In this document: positions 1 to 6,407 of the stretch, one piece after another
Position numbering within the stretch: position 1 is the first letter of the stretch
Layout of the letters: every line of letters begins with the position of its first letter
Source: DATCSE01 sp036568605
GTDB lineage: Bacteria > Pseudomonadota > Gammaproteobacteria > Burkholderiales > Burkholderiaceae_C
Reading direction: 5' to 3'
Length of the DNA stretch: 6,618 nt
NCBI GenBank assembly: GCA_036568605.1
Contig: DATCSE010000036.1
Span: forward strand, 1-6,618
The notes under the pieces: generated by a model
What the model was told of the DNA's origin: nothing
Databases searched by the model: none
What the model saw: the letters and a program-made list of their open reading frames with translations, nothing else
Made by a program: the position numbers and the translations under genes

Positions 1-1840
1 CATAGGTCGACTGGGCATTCCAGTACACCCACACCGCGATCGTGAAGTCGCCGAGGTCGGCGAACACGCCGCTGGGCAACGCGAGGTAGCCGCTCTTGCC
101 GTCGAGCGCCATCGCATGGCTGCCGCTGCTGCGGCCGTCGCCCCAGCTCGCGCCGCCGGCGAGCGTGCCCGTCATGCCGTGGCCGCTCGCGTCGTTCGCG
201 GTCGTGCCGCTGCTCGCATTCAACGTCAGTTGTGCGCGCAACTCGGTCGGCAGCGCGACGCGGACCACATTCGACGCGGCGGTTTCGCCGCTGCTGTCGA
301 TCGCGGTGACGGTGTAGTACCACACGCCGTCGCCCGGCGCGTCGGTGTACGTGCGCGGGTCGGTGACGCTTGCAAGCTGCGTGAACGGGCCGCTGGCCGA
401 TGTGCCGCGCTTGACGTTGTAGCTCGTCGCATAGGCGCTGCCCCACCACGACAGCAGCACCTGGCCCGCAGTCGGATACGCCGTGAGCCCGCTGGGCGGC
501 GTGCCCGCGGCGATCGGGTCGCGGCTGAAGGTCAGCGTGCCGAAGCTGGGCTGGTCGCCGCCCCATTCGCTGCGTTCGGGCCGTATCTGCGCGGCGATTG
601 TCGAAACGAACGGTGCGGCCAAGCCTTTGCGGTTGACGTAGTGGTTGTAGATCACTTCCCAGCACGGCCGCAGGTTCGGCTGGCCGGCTGTCGACAGCGC
701 GGTGAACGTGCCCTGCCGGTTCACGTAGGTCGAGAACGGCAGCGTGTAGTAGGCGCCGCTCGTATCCTGCAGGTTGGCCTTCGCGACGTACTCGGCGCCG
801 GCGAGGAAGCGGTTGTTCGAATAGCCATACAGGTCGTCGCCCTGGTTCCAGGCCATCTCGCACAGCAGCCCGGTCAGCGCCATGCCCAGCGTCGAGTGAC
901 CCTGGTCGCGGGCGGTCTCCTGCCACTGCCCGAGGTGGCCTGGGTGCAGGTAGTACACGTTGTGCGCCGCCGCGCCGTTGCCGCGGCCGCTCTTGTAGTA
1001 GGCGATCGCCTCGTCGTAGAGGTCGGGCCGGTCGCACAGCACGCCCACCGCGAGCACGCAGCAGATCGCGCACAGGTCCCAGTTGGCCCAGTAGTTCGTG
1101 ATGTTCGAGCCGTTGTGGTTGATCAGGAAGTCATGGCTCATCGGATAGAAGACCGTGAGCAGCAGGTTCTGGAAGGCCGCGAAGTCCTCCGCCTTCCAGC
1201 CGCTGTAGGTCCGCATGATCTCGGCGGCGTTGGCCCACTGGTAGCCGTAGAGGCCGGCGGCGAGGAAGCGGTCCGAGTTGCCGGTCAGCGTCTTCATCGT
1301 CGACGACCAGGCGTTGAGGAACTTGACCGCCTGGTCGGCATACGCGGTGTCCCGCGAGACCTTCCATCGCACCGCGTACTGGTAGGCGCGCTCCAGGTCC
1401 TCGACCATCGTGCGGAAGTTTTCGCCGTCGCCGCCGCGGACCACGGTTTCCAGAGGGTTGGGCACGGAGGAGAGATTCGCACGCGAGCTCGATTTCAGCG
1501 CGTCCCATCCGGCGGCCCACGGCTGCGCGCCCGCATCGGTCTTCGCGCGCATGCGGGTGAAGTCGGCATCGGTGTGCATCAGGCCGGGGTGCAAGAAGGT
1601 GCGTGCGGTCGATGCCGTGGTCGTGGTGGTGGCCGCGTTTGCCGAGTCGGCGCTGCTGGTCGTCGAGGCCTCGGCGGTGGTGGCGCTGCTCGTGCCGCCG
1701 GACGCATCGCCGGCAGTGCTGCTGCCTTGCCCGCATCCCGCCAGCAGCAGCGGCGCGCTGCCCAACCCGAGCAGCAGCATGCGCCGCTGCACGTCCAGAG
1801 CCTGCGCGAGGGCGGCGTTCGTGTCGTGGGTACTGCTCAT
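1..1840 (-). CDS. Secreted lipoprotein polysaccharide lyase (alginate-lyase superfamily) with Fn3-like and LamG-like modules; C-terminus cut by window edge
   Basis: The frame is open for 613 codons from an ATG at 1840 to the left edge, with no stop. Residues 14-36 are an export signal: a twin-arginine-like start (QRRMLLLG, 18-25) and a lipobox ending at Cys36 (LLAGC), so a Tat- or Sec-exported lipoprotein is likely. Residues 37-80 are a Ser/Thr/Ala-rich linker. The lyase domain spans about 80-440 and starts with HPGLMHTDADF. Its diagnostic stretches are a conserved Asn/His/Tyr/Trp block at 241-255 (ending NYWANWD), HPGHLGQWQE at 299-308, RDQGHSTLGM at 311-320, and NHYVNRKGLAAP near 400-410. 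These match what I know of the alginate_lyase (PF05426-type) superfamily; CAZy family PL38 is possible but not decidable here. About 446-531 resembles a fibronectin type III domain, and 533 onward a LamG/concanavalin-like domain (AMALDGKSGYLALP, then DFTIAVWVYW). It probably cleaves uronic-acid-containing polysaccharide by beta-elimination outside the cytoplasm; the substrate (alginate, glucuronan or other) is unknown. It is divergent from the nucleoside hydrolase. Confidence 0.88.
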   Translation of the reverse strand, partial: MSSTHDTNAALAQALDVQRRMLLLGLGSAPLLLAGCGQGSSTAGDASGGTSSATTAEASTTSSADSANAATTTTTASTARTFLHPGLMHTDADFTRMRAKTDAGAQPWAAGWDALKSSSRANLSSVPNPLETVVRGGDGENFRTMVEDLERAYQYAVRWKVSRDTAYADQAVKFLNAWSSTMKTLTGNSDRFLAAGLYGYQWANAAEIMRTYSGWKAEDFAAFQNLLLTVFYPMSHDFLINHNGSNITNYWANWDLCAICCVLAVGVLCDRPDLYDEAIAYYKSGRGNGAAAHNVYYLHPGHLGQWQETARDQGHSTLGMALTGLLCEMAWNQGDDLYGYSNNRFLAGAEYVAKANLQDTSGAYYTLPFSTYVNRQGTFTALSTAGQPNLRPCWEVIYNHYVNRKGLAAPFVSTIAAQIRPERSEWGGDQPSFGTLTFSRDPIAAGTPPSGLTAYPTAGQVLLSWWGSAYATSYNVKRGTSASGPFTQLASVTDPRTYTDAPGDGVWYYTVTAIDSSGETAASNVVRVALPTELRAQLTLNASSGTTANDASGHGMTGTLAGGASWGDGRSSGSHAMALDGKSGYLALPSGVFADLGDFTIAVWVYWNAQSTY

Positions 1841-1844
1841 CGAT

Positions 1845-1850
1845 GACCTC
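1845..1850 (-). promoter_or_regulatory. Shine-Dalgarno site choosing the lyase start
   Basis: On the minus strand GAGGTC lies 6 nt (counted from GAGG) before the ATG at 1840. An in-frame ATG four codons upstream (1852) has only AACAACATTGC before it, with no purine-rich site. The 1840 start is therefore preferred. Confidence 0.7.
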
Positions 1851-2189
1851 ATGCAATGTTGTTCGTTCGTGTGCCGGCGGCGGATGCGCACGACTTGGCA
1901 CGAGTGAAGCGAACGGTCGCAGGGGCTCTGCCCATTTTTGTCAGACCCGCCGACCCCGCCGGTGCGCGTTGCGCCTTCGAGGTCGAAAAACGTCAGGTCC
2001 GAGCCGGATCGGCCGCCACGGGTTGCCCGTTCGCGCCGTGCAGCGCGTCGTTTCGCACGGGTGACACGCGCATGCAACTCATGGACCCACCCGGCCGAGC
2101 CAGGCCTGCAACGTCTGTTTCACATGTTGGACCGTTCAGGGATGCCTCGCACCTGCGCATCCGGCGATGATTCGGCTTCGCCAAAAAAT

Positions 2190-2195
2190 GGGGAG
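2190..2195 (+). promoter_or_regulatory. Shine-Dalgarno site choosing the nucleoside hydrolase start
   Basis: GGGGAG ends 6 nt before the ATG at 2202. It decides in favour of that start over the in-frame ATG 88 codons upstream (1938), and the chosen start places a signal peptide at the N-terminus. Confidence 0.8.
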
Positions 2196-2201
2196 AACCG
2201 C

Positions 2202-3326
2202 ATGCTCCGGTACTTGCGCCTTCTGGTCGTCGCCGCGATGACCCTGCACCTCGGCGCCGTGATGGCCGACGACCTGCGAAGAGCGCGGCCGACGAAGGTC
2301 ATCCTCGACACCGACTTCAACACGATAGGCGACGACGGTCAGGTGCTCGCGATGGCCGCGCAGCTGCAGGCGCGCGGCGCGCTCGAGCTGCTGGGCGTGA
2401 CCGTCGCGTCGGGCAACCAGTGGCTGAACCAGGGCGTCTCCGATGCGCTGAAGGCGGTCGAGCGCCTGGGCATCGAGAATCGCGTGAAGGTCTATGCAGG
2501 CGCGCCGTATCCGCTGCTGCACGACGACAAGTCGTACCTGCTGCAGCAGATCGTGGTCGGCGCGCCGGTCGACTACGTCGGCGCGTTCGCGAGCGTGCCG
2601 ACGGATCGCCTGGTGCCGCCGCCCGACGGCTTCGCCACGCACACGCGAGCCGCCGAACAGAACGCGGTCGACTTCATCATCGAGACCGTGCACCGCCATC
2701 CGCACGAGGTGACCATCCTCGAGATCGCGCCGCCGACCAACCTCGCACTGGCGATCCGCAAGGACCCGAGCATCGTCCCGCTGATAGCCCAGATCGTCAC
2801 GATGGCCGGCCAGGTCTACGTACCGGGCAACGCTTACCTCGACACCGCCGAGTTCAACTGGTGGTTCGACCCGGAAGCCACACAGGTCGTGCTGCGTGCC
2901 GCGATTCCGCACTACGTGATCCCGCTGGACTGCACCAACACCTTGCCGCTGACGAAGGAGGTCTACCTGCAGATCGCGCAGCACCAGCCGCAGACCGCGA
3001 TCACGCGCCTGTTCCGCGACGAGTACGCGCCGTTCTTCGGATCCGGTCCGCCGCCCTACACGCCGTACATCTTCGACACGACGGCGCTCGCGTTCCTCGT
3101 CGACCCGACGCTCGCGACCGACGTGCGCGACCTGTGGCTGGACGTCAGCACGACCTTCGATCGGAACTACGGCAAGTCCGTCGTCTATGCCGCCGATCCG
3201 TACCCGGCGATCCAGCTGCTGCCGCGATCCAAGGTCGTGTTCCGGCTCGACAACGCGCGCTTCCAGGCGCTGTACGTCGACCTGCTGACGAGCCCGGTGC
3301 CGGTTCGCGGCGGCGGCCCGCGCTGA
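2202..3326 (+). CDS. Secreted nucleoside hydrolase (inosine/uridine-preferring family), 374 aa
   Basis: Family members hydrolyse the N-glycosidic bond of (ribo)nucleosides to free base and sugar, using a Ca2+ ion held by an N-terminal Asp cluster. Residues 1-22 form a Sec signal peptide (basic N-region, hydrophobic core, cleavage expected after VMA), so the mature protein is periplasmic or secreted. The Asp cluster is DTDFNTIGDDG at 36-46, in the wider-spaced form of the usual DTDxGxDD motif. Other family landmarks are SGNQW near 70-74, PPTNLALA around Asn180, a metal/substrate loop VTMAGQVYVPGNAY, and AEFNWWFDPEA with E217-F218-N219. In the C-terminal part the canonical HD of the active site reads FD (Phe291-Asp292, PYIFDTTALA), so the usual catalytic His is absent at that position. 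The gene is divergent from the lyase and ends 18 bp from the convergent ligase stop. Base specificity cannot be read from sequence. It could act in nucleoside scavenging from extracellular nucleic acid; that role is inferred. Confidence 0.92.
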   Translation: MLRYLRLLVVAAMTLHLGAVMADDLRRARPTKVILDTDFNTIGDDGQVLAMAAQLQARGALELLGVTVASGNQWLNQGVSDALKAVERLGIENRVKVYAGAPYPLLHDDKSYLLQQIVVGAPVDYVGAFASVPTDRLVPPPDGFATHTRAAEQNAVDFIIETVHRHPHEVTILEIAPPTNLALAIRKDPSIVPLIAQIVTMAGQVYVPGNAYLDTAEFNWWFDPEATQVVLRAAIPHYVIPLDCTNTLPLTKEVYLQIAQHQPQTAITRLFRDEYAPFFGSGPPPYTPYIFDTTALAFLVDPTLATDVRDLWLDVSTTFDRNYGKSVVYAADPYPAIQLLPRSKVVFRLDNARFQALYVDLLTSPVPVRGGGPR

Positions 3327-3344
3327 CCGGTCGATCCGCACGCG

Positions 3345-4898
3345 CTACGTCGCGCCGCGCGCGATCTGCGCCGCGTACAACGCGCGCACGGTCGCGATCG
3401 TGTCGGCCTCGTCGGCGCGCTTGTCGTGCCGGTAGCCCTTGACGCGCGCGAAGCGCAGCGCCAGGCCGCCGGGGTACTGCGGGCTCTCCTGCAGGTCGTT
3501 GAACGCGATCTCGACCACCAGCTCGGGCCGCACGTGGACGGTGTACGCGTCGCGCGTCAGCTCGCGCGCCAGCAGCTCGTGCGTCTGCCACTCGAGCAGC
3601 GCATCGGTCATGCCCTTGAAGGTCTTGCCCAGCATCACCCAGCCGCCCGCCTCGTCGCGTGCGCCCAGGTGCAGGTTCGACAGCCAGCCGCGCCGGCGCC
3701 CGTGGCCCCATTCGGCCGCGAGCACGACCAGGTCCAGCGTGTGCGCGCGCTTGACCTTGAGCCAGCTCGCGCCGCGGCTGCCCGCTTCGTACGCCGCATC
3801 CAGCGCTTTCGCCATCACGCCTTCGTGGCCGCGCGCCAGCGCGTCGGCGTAGAAGTCCTCGGCCGCCGCGACATCGGCCGTGATCAGGCGCGGGATCGCC
3901 AGCGCCGCCGGCAGCGCGGCGGCCAACGCATCGAAGCGCTCCTGCGCCGGCCGGTCGACCAGCGACGTGCCGTCGCGGTACAGGCAGTCGAAGAAGTAGA
4001 CCGCGAGCGGCAGCTCGGCGCGCATGCGAGCGACCTCGAGCTTGCGGCCGAAGCGCCGCATCGTGACCTGGAACGGCAGCGGCGCGCCGCCCGCCGCGAG
4101 CGCGACGGCCTCGCCATCGAGGATCAGCTCGCGGGCCGGCAGTGCCTGCAGCGCCTCGACGATCTCCGGCACCGAGGCGGTCACGTCGTTCAGGTTGCGC
4201 GTGTAGACCGTGATCTCGTCGCCCGCCTTGTGCACCTGCACGCGTGCGCCGTCGATCTTCCAGTCGAGCGCCGCGGTGCCCAGCCGCGACATCGCATCAG
4301 CGATGTCGTCGGCCGGCTGCGCGAGCATGGGCTGCAACGGCCGGTGCAGCGCGATCGCATAGCGCGCGAGCCCGGCGCTGCCTTCGGTCAGCGCGACGCG
4401 CGCGACCAGTCCCAGTTCGCCGGCGAACATCGCGGCGCGGCGCACCTCGGCCACCGGCAGCCCGGCGGCCGCCGCGATCGCATCGACCATCACGCCCTCG
4501 AGCGCGCCCTGGCGCAGCTCGCCGATCAGCAGGCGCAGCAGGAAGTCCTGCTCGGCCGCCGTGGCGCGAGCGAACAACGCCTGCAACTGCGCGCTGCGTT
4601 GCGCAGCCGAACCCTTGCCGGTGGTGGTCGCGATGCGCTCGAGTGCGGCATCGACCTCGCGCACCGCCAGCACCGGCTGCTCGGCATGCGGCCCGCGCGC
4701 CGCTGCCAGCGTGGCATAACCCAGGCCGATCCGGCCCTGGCGCGTCTCGCCGGACAGGTACGCGACCGCGATCTCGACCTCGTCGGCCGCCGCGCCGCGC
4801 AGGCAGCCGGCAATCGCGTCGCGCTTGGCCAGCCGGCTGCTCGTGCGCGCGACGGTGGCGGAGGCCTCGACGACGGTGGCGAGCAAGGTGGTGGCCAT
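3345..4898 (-). CDS. lig: ATP-dependent DNA ligase, archaeal / mycobacterial LigB-type, 517 aa
   Basis: This enzyme seals 3'-OH/5'-phosphate nicks in duplex DNA through a covalent lysyl-AMP intermediate (EC 6.5.1.1). The N-terminal DNA-binding domain covers about 1-190 and includes the family stretch LIGELRQGALEGVMVDA. The adenylation domain follows: motif I KIDG at 214-217 with Lys214 as the AMP acceptor, TRNLNDVT just after, motif III DGE at 261-263, motif IIIa YFFDCLY around 301-307, motif IV EGVMAK at 359-364 and motif V WLKVKR at 379-384. The OB-fold domain ends with motif VI starting RFARVKGYRHDK at 482. All nucleotidyltransferase motifs are present and the length matches the roughly 510-aa LigB-type family, so it should be active. 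Bacteria normally replicate with NAD-dependent LigA, so this is probably an accessory repair ligase. The start is the first ATG after the upstream stop, but no good Shine-Dalgarno site precedes it. It lies 38 bp behind the beta-barrel gene on the same strand, so co-transcription is possible. No Ku, polymerase/primase, helicase or exonuclease partner is in the window. Confidence 0.96.
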   Translation of the reverse strand: MATTLLATVVEASATVARTSSRLAKRDAIAGCLRGAAADEVEIAVAYLSGETRQGRIGLGYATLAAARGPHAEQPVLAVREVDAALERIATTTGKGSAAQRSAQLQALFARATAAEQDFLLRLLIGELRQGALEGVMVDAIAAAAGLPVAEVRRAAMFAGELGLVARVALTEGSAGLARYAIALHRPLQPMLAQPADDIADAMSRLGTAALDWKIDGARVQVHKAGDEITVYTRNLNDVTASVPEIVEALQALPARELILDGEAVALAAGGAPLPFQVTMRRFGRKLEVARMRAELPLAVYFFDCLYRDGTSLVDRPAQERFDALAAALPAALAIPRLITADVAAAEDFYADALARGHEGVMAKALDAAYEAGSRGASWLKVKRAHTLDLVVLAAEWGHGRRRGWLSNLHLGARDEAGGWVMLGKTFKGMTDALLEWQTHELLARELTRDAYTVHVRPELVVEIAFNDLQESPQYPGGLALRFARVKGYRHDKRADEADTIATVRALYAAQIARGAT

Positions 4899-4936
4899 CG
4901 GCCGATGTGCAGGAGAGCGTGTGCCGATGCGCGGTG

Positions 4937-5905
4937 TCAGAAGTCGGACGTCCAGCCGACTGCCACGGCATAGCGCGGAACCAGCTGAATGCCGTTGACC
5001 TTCTGATAGATGGGCAACTGCAGGTATGCGTACAGCGTCGATGCATGGCCGACGCCGACGGTTACCCCTGGGCTCAGATCCACAGTCGTCGAGCCCGAGT
5101 TCTCGGGTTCGGCTTGCTCACCCGAGTCGCGCGATTTGTGTCGCAGGTTCACCTGCAGCACCGTACCCAGCGTCGGCGAATACGCATGCGACCAGCCGGC
5201 CGCCACCTCCACGCGTCGCCCTGGCTTGAACTCCTCGCGCGAGTTCAGTGCCTGCGTCAGGCCAAGCTGCCCGATCAGCGCGTCGACGCCACCGATCGCT
5301 TTGCGTCCAGCGACTCCTAGCACGAGGTCGGTTGTTCCGGTGCCCGGCTGTAGTGCGCGCTCGGCCCGGCTGCCGTCGCCGTTGGTGACCTTGGTCGTCC
5401 CGGTGGGCAGCTTCAGGCCGCCGAAAACCGCATATGACAGCGAGGTATCGGCACTCGCGAACTGGCGCCGTGCGATCGCCTGGACGTCGCCCAGCCGCGT
5501 AAAACGCCACTGCTCCGGCAGCGTCAACTCGCCGGTCTCCTCGTCGACCATGTCATGCAGGTGATCGCGCCGCACGATCGGGACACGCAGGGTGAACGAC
5601 CAGTCGGCGTTGAAGCCGTAGGTCAGGCTGGTCAGCAGGTTCAGGTTCTTCGTGCGGCGCTCAATCGCTTCCTCGCCGGTGACTTCGCTGGCGTCCAGGT
5701 TGTGCGTGCTGCTGCGCAAGCGGTCTTGCGTGACGGCCTCGAGCCGTACATCGGCGCTCCATCCGAGATGCGCTTCGCCGGTACCTTGTGCATAGCGGTC
5801 GGTCATCAAGGTGCAGAAGGCCGAGCCGCAGGAGGCGCGTGCCGCGACAGCGACACCGAGCGAGCCGATCGCAAAGAGAATTGCCTCAAGCATGCGCATG
5901 CTCAT
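4937..5905 (-). CDS. Predicted outer-membrane beta-barrel protein with N-terminal CGSAFC motif, 322 aa
   Basis: Residues 1-24 are a signal peptide (hydrophobic core LEAILFAIGSLGVAVAA, cleavage likely after ARA). The mature protein starts SCGSAFCTL, with Cys26 and Cys31 that could form a disulfide or bind metal. The rest consists of alternating polar/hydrophobic strands with short turns (LTYGFNADWSFTLRVPIVRRD, YAVFGGLKLPTGTTKV, VDLSPGVTVGVGHASTLYAYLQLPIYQKVNG), and the protein ends in VAVGWTSDF. A terminal Phe and this strand pattern are typical of BAM-assembled outer-membrane proteins. LKLPTG and the general layout recall the phenol-degradation MetA-like (PF13557-type) channel family, and the CGSAFC start recalls uncharacterised members of it; both are from memory. 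The substrate is unknown. The frame continues open 44 codons upstream to 6037, but AAGGAG 6 nt before the chosen ATG and the signal peptide fix the start at 5905. The ligase gene follows after 38 bp. Confidence 0.82.
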   Translation of the reverse strand: MSMRMLEAILFAIGSLGVAVAARASCGSAFCTLMTDRYAQGTGEAHLGWSADVRLEAVTQDRLRSSTHNLDASEVTGEEAIERRTKNLNLLTSLTYGFNADWSFTLRVPIVRRDHLHDMVDEETGELTLPEQWRFTRLGDVQAIARRQFASADTSLSYAVFGGLKLPTGTTKVTNGDGSRAERALQPGTGTTDLVLGVAGRKAIGGVDALIGQLGLTQALNSREEFKPGRRVEVAAGWSHAYSPTLGTVLQVNLRHKSRDSGEQAEPENSGSTTVDLSPGVTVGVGHASTLYAYLQLPIYQKVNGIQLVPRYAVAVGWTSDF

Positions 5906-5911
5906 GAAGAT

Positions 5912-5917
5912 CTCCTT
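5912..5917 (-). promoter_or_regulatory. Shine-Dalgarno site of the beta-barrel gene
   Basis: On the minus strand AAGGAG lies 6 nt before the ATG at 5905. Two more in-frame ATGs follow at codons 3 and 5, but they are 12 and 18 nt from this site. It therefore supports the first ATG and rules against the longer upstream frame. Confidence 0.85.
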
Positions 5918-5940
5918 TGGTGAACTGAAGTGAAGGTGGA

Positions 5941-5953
5941 GAGGCCCGGCCTC
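5941..5953. repeat. Perfect inverted repeat, GAGGCC-C-GGCCTC
   Basis: Six-base arms around a single central base lie 36-48 bp upstream of the beta-barrel ATG, in its expected 5' UTR or promoter. It could be an operator or a small transcript structure; nothing identifies a regulator. Three tandem TGAA(C/G) pentamers lie at 5921-5935, between it and the Shine-Dalgarno site. Confidence 0.45.
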
Positions 5954-6080
5954 GTGAAGCTTTCGTTGACCGGCACGTCCCCGGTCGCGCCAGCGCAACC
6001 AGCCGGCGATTGCCAGGCGAAGAGGCTGACCCGGCACAACAGCGTGGGACTGGCTGGGTACTTCGTCATGAAGGTTCGTC

Positions 6081-6093
6081 GATTCGGCGAATC
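6081..6093. repeat. Perfect inverted repeat, GATTCG-G-CGAATC
   Basis: Six-base arms around one central base lie about 176 bp upstream of the beta-barrel start. Its 6+1+6 design equals that of the repeat at 5941-5953 though the sequence differs. The size suits a dimeric repressor operator, but this is inference. It overlaps the stop of the weak minus-strand frame. Confidence 0.45.
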
Positions 6094-6103
6094 AGTCGTC
6101 GAA

Positions 6104-6117
6104 GTGTGACCTTACAC
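6104..6117. repeat. Short inverted repeat, GTGT-N6-ACAC
   Basis: Four-base arms flank GACCTT, 10 bp from the repeat at 6081-6093. The minus strand contains TAAGGT, which could serve as a -10 element, but no matching -35 is visible. The arms are short enough to arise by chance. Confidence 0.25.
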
Positions 6118-6138
6118 GTCCGCGCAGGCGTCGTGAGT

Positions 6139-6168
6139 GGCGCGGTTGCGCGCCGACCCACGCGTGGG
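6139..6168. repeat. Adjacent hairpin (GGCGCG-GTTG-CGCGCC) and 12-bp palindrome (CCCACGCGTGGG)
   Basis: A stem of six G/C pairs with a 4-nt loop (6139-6154) is followed 2 bp later by a perfect palindrome (6157-6168). Both would form stable structures in RNA or bind a dimeric protein. In GC-rich DNA such stems occur by chance fairly often, so the function is open. Confidence 0.4.
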
Positions 6169-6205
6169 GCGTGAGCGGTGCGGTCAGGAAGGCGAGCGGG
6201 ACTTC

Positions 6206-6223
6206 ATCGCCAAGGCTGGCGAT
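6206..6223. repeat. Perfect 7-bp hairpin, ATCGCCA-AGGC-TGGCGAT
   Basis: The arms match exactly with a 4-nt loop. It lies in the stretch without a confident gene, and on either strand it would be a compact RNA stem. No T-run follows, so it is not a standard terminator. Confidence 0.4.
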
Positions 6224-6259
6224 CCGCTGCACAGTGACCGAGGTGGCCACGCCGATCGA

Positions 6260-6289
6260 GTGAGCGTGCAGACCTCGTCTCGCGCTCAC
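6260..6289. repeat. Two-tier hairpin: GTGAGCG/CGCTCAC outer stem, AGAC-CTC-GTCT inner stem
   Basis: A 7-bp outer stem and a 4-bp inner stem are separated by a small internal loop (TGC opposite CG). Nested pairing is less expected by chance than a single stem and suggests a possible structured RNA, though no known RNA family is recognised. Confidence 0.4.
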
Positions 6290-6353
6290 CGCTTGCAGGC
6301 CGCGTGCCGTCAGCTTCGACTTGAGGTACTCTGGAGGTTCCTTAGCAACCACG

Positions 6354-6407
6354 AAAGGAGGTGATATGTCTTCAATCTCTTGGTCCGAGAGAGACCTCCC
6401 TACGTGA
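6354..6407 (+). other. Perfect extended Shine-Dalgarno match followed by a 13-codon ORF
   Basis: AAAGGAGGTGAT (6354-6365) complements all 12 bases of the usual 16S rRNA 3' tail and is followed directly by ATG at 6366. The ORF reads MSSISWSERDLPT and stops at TGA 6405-6407. GGAGGT of this site (6357-6362) can pair with ACCTCC at 6394-6399, and between them TCTCTTG-GTC-CGAGAGA (6378-6394) forms its own stem whose last base overlaps the pairing partner. A second GGAGGT at 6333-6338 could compete for the same partner. This resembles a leader or attenuator layout, but no plus-strand gene follows in the window (the downstream DNA is antisense to the DUF899-like gene). It may equally be a chance result of the minus strand. 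Confidence 0.25.

Larger units (their letters stand above)
1841..2201. other. Divergent intergenic region between lyase and nucleoside hydrolase
   Basis: This 361-bp stretch separates two outward-reading genes, so both promoters should lie here. I find no convincing -35/-10 pair on either strand. A small hairpin (ACGGG-TTG-CCCGT) sits at 2018-2030. A weak 4-bp hairpin followed by ATTTTT lies at 1923-1939. The frame of the nucleoside hydrolase is open back to an ATG at 1938, but this upstream part lacks a protein-like composition and a signal peptide follows the later start, so it is treated as non-coding. Confidence 0.6.

Noticed and set aside
116..1846. Long plus-strand open frame opposite the lyase gene
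   Set aside because: Ala/Arg/Val-rich translation without family motifs; it is the antisense shadow of the lyase, whose minus frame has clear domains, a signal sequence and an SD site.
1923..1939. GGGC-TCT-GCCC followed by ATTTTT as a terminator
   Set aside because: Only a 4-bp stem, and no plus-strand gene ends nearby.
1938..2201. N-terminal extension of the nucleoside hydrolase to an upstream ATG
   Set aside because: No SD site there, composition not protein-like, and the later ATG has an SD site and a signal peptide.
2136..3341. Long minus-strand open frame opposite the nucleoside hydrolase
   Set aside because: Arg/Val/Asp-rich composition typical of antisense GC-rich DNA; the plus frame carries signal peptide, SD site and family motifs.
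3327..3344. Shared bidirectional terminator between nucleoside hydrolase and ligase
   Set aside because: The 18-bp gap has no clear hairpin or T-run on either strand.
3426..4973. Long plus-strand open frame opposite the ligase gene
   Set aside because: Arg/Gln/Ala-rich, no recognisable domain; antisense shadow of the intact ligase.
5906..6037. 44-codon N-terminal extension of the beta-barrel gene
   Set aside because: It would bury the signal peptide and ignore the AAGGAG site placed 6 nt before the ATG at 5905.
6354..6365. Remnant of a 16S rRNA 3' end (minus strand ATCACCTCCTTT)
   Set aside because: The match stops at 12 bases; the preceding conserved rRNA bases (GGCTGG) are absent on that side.
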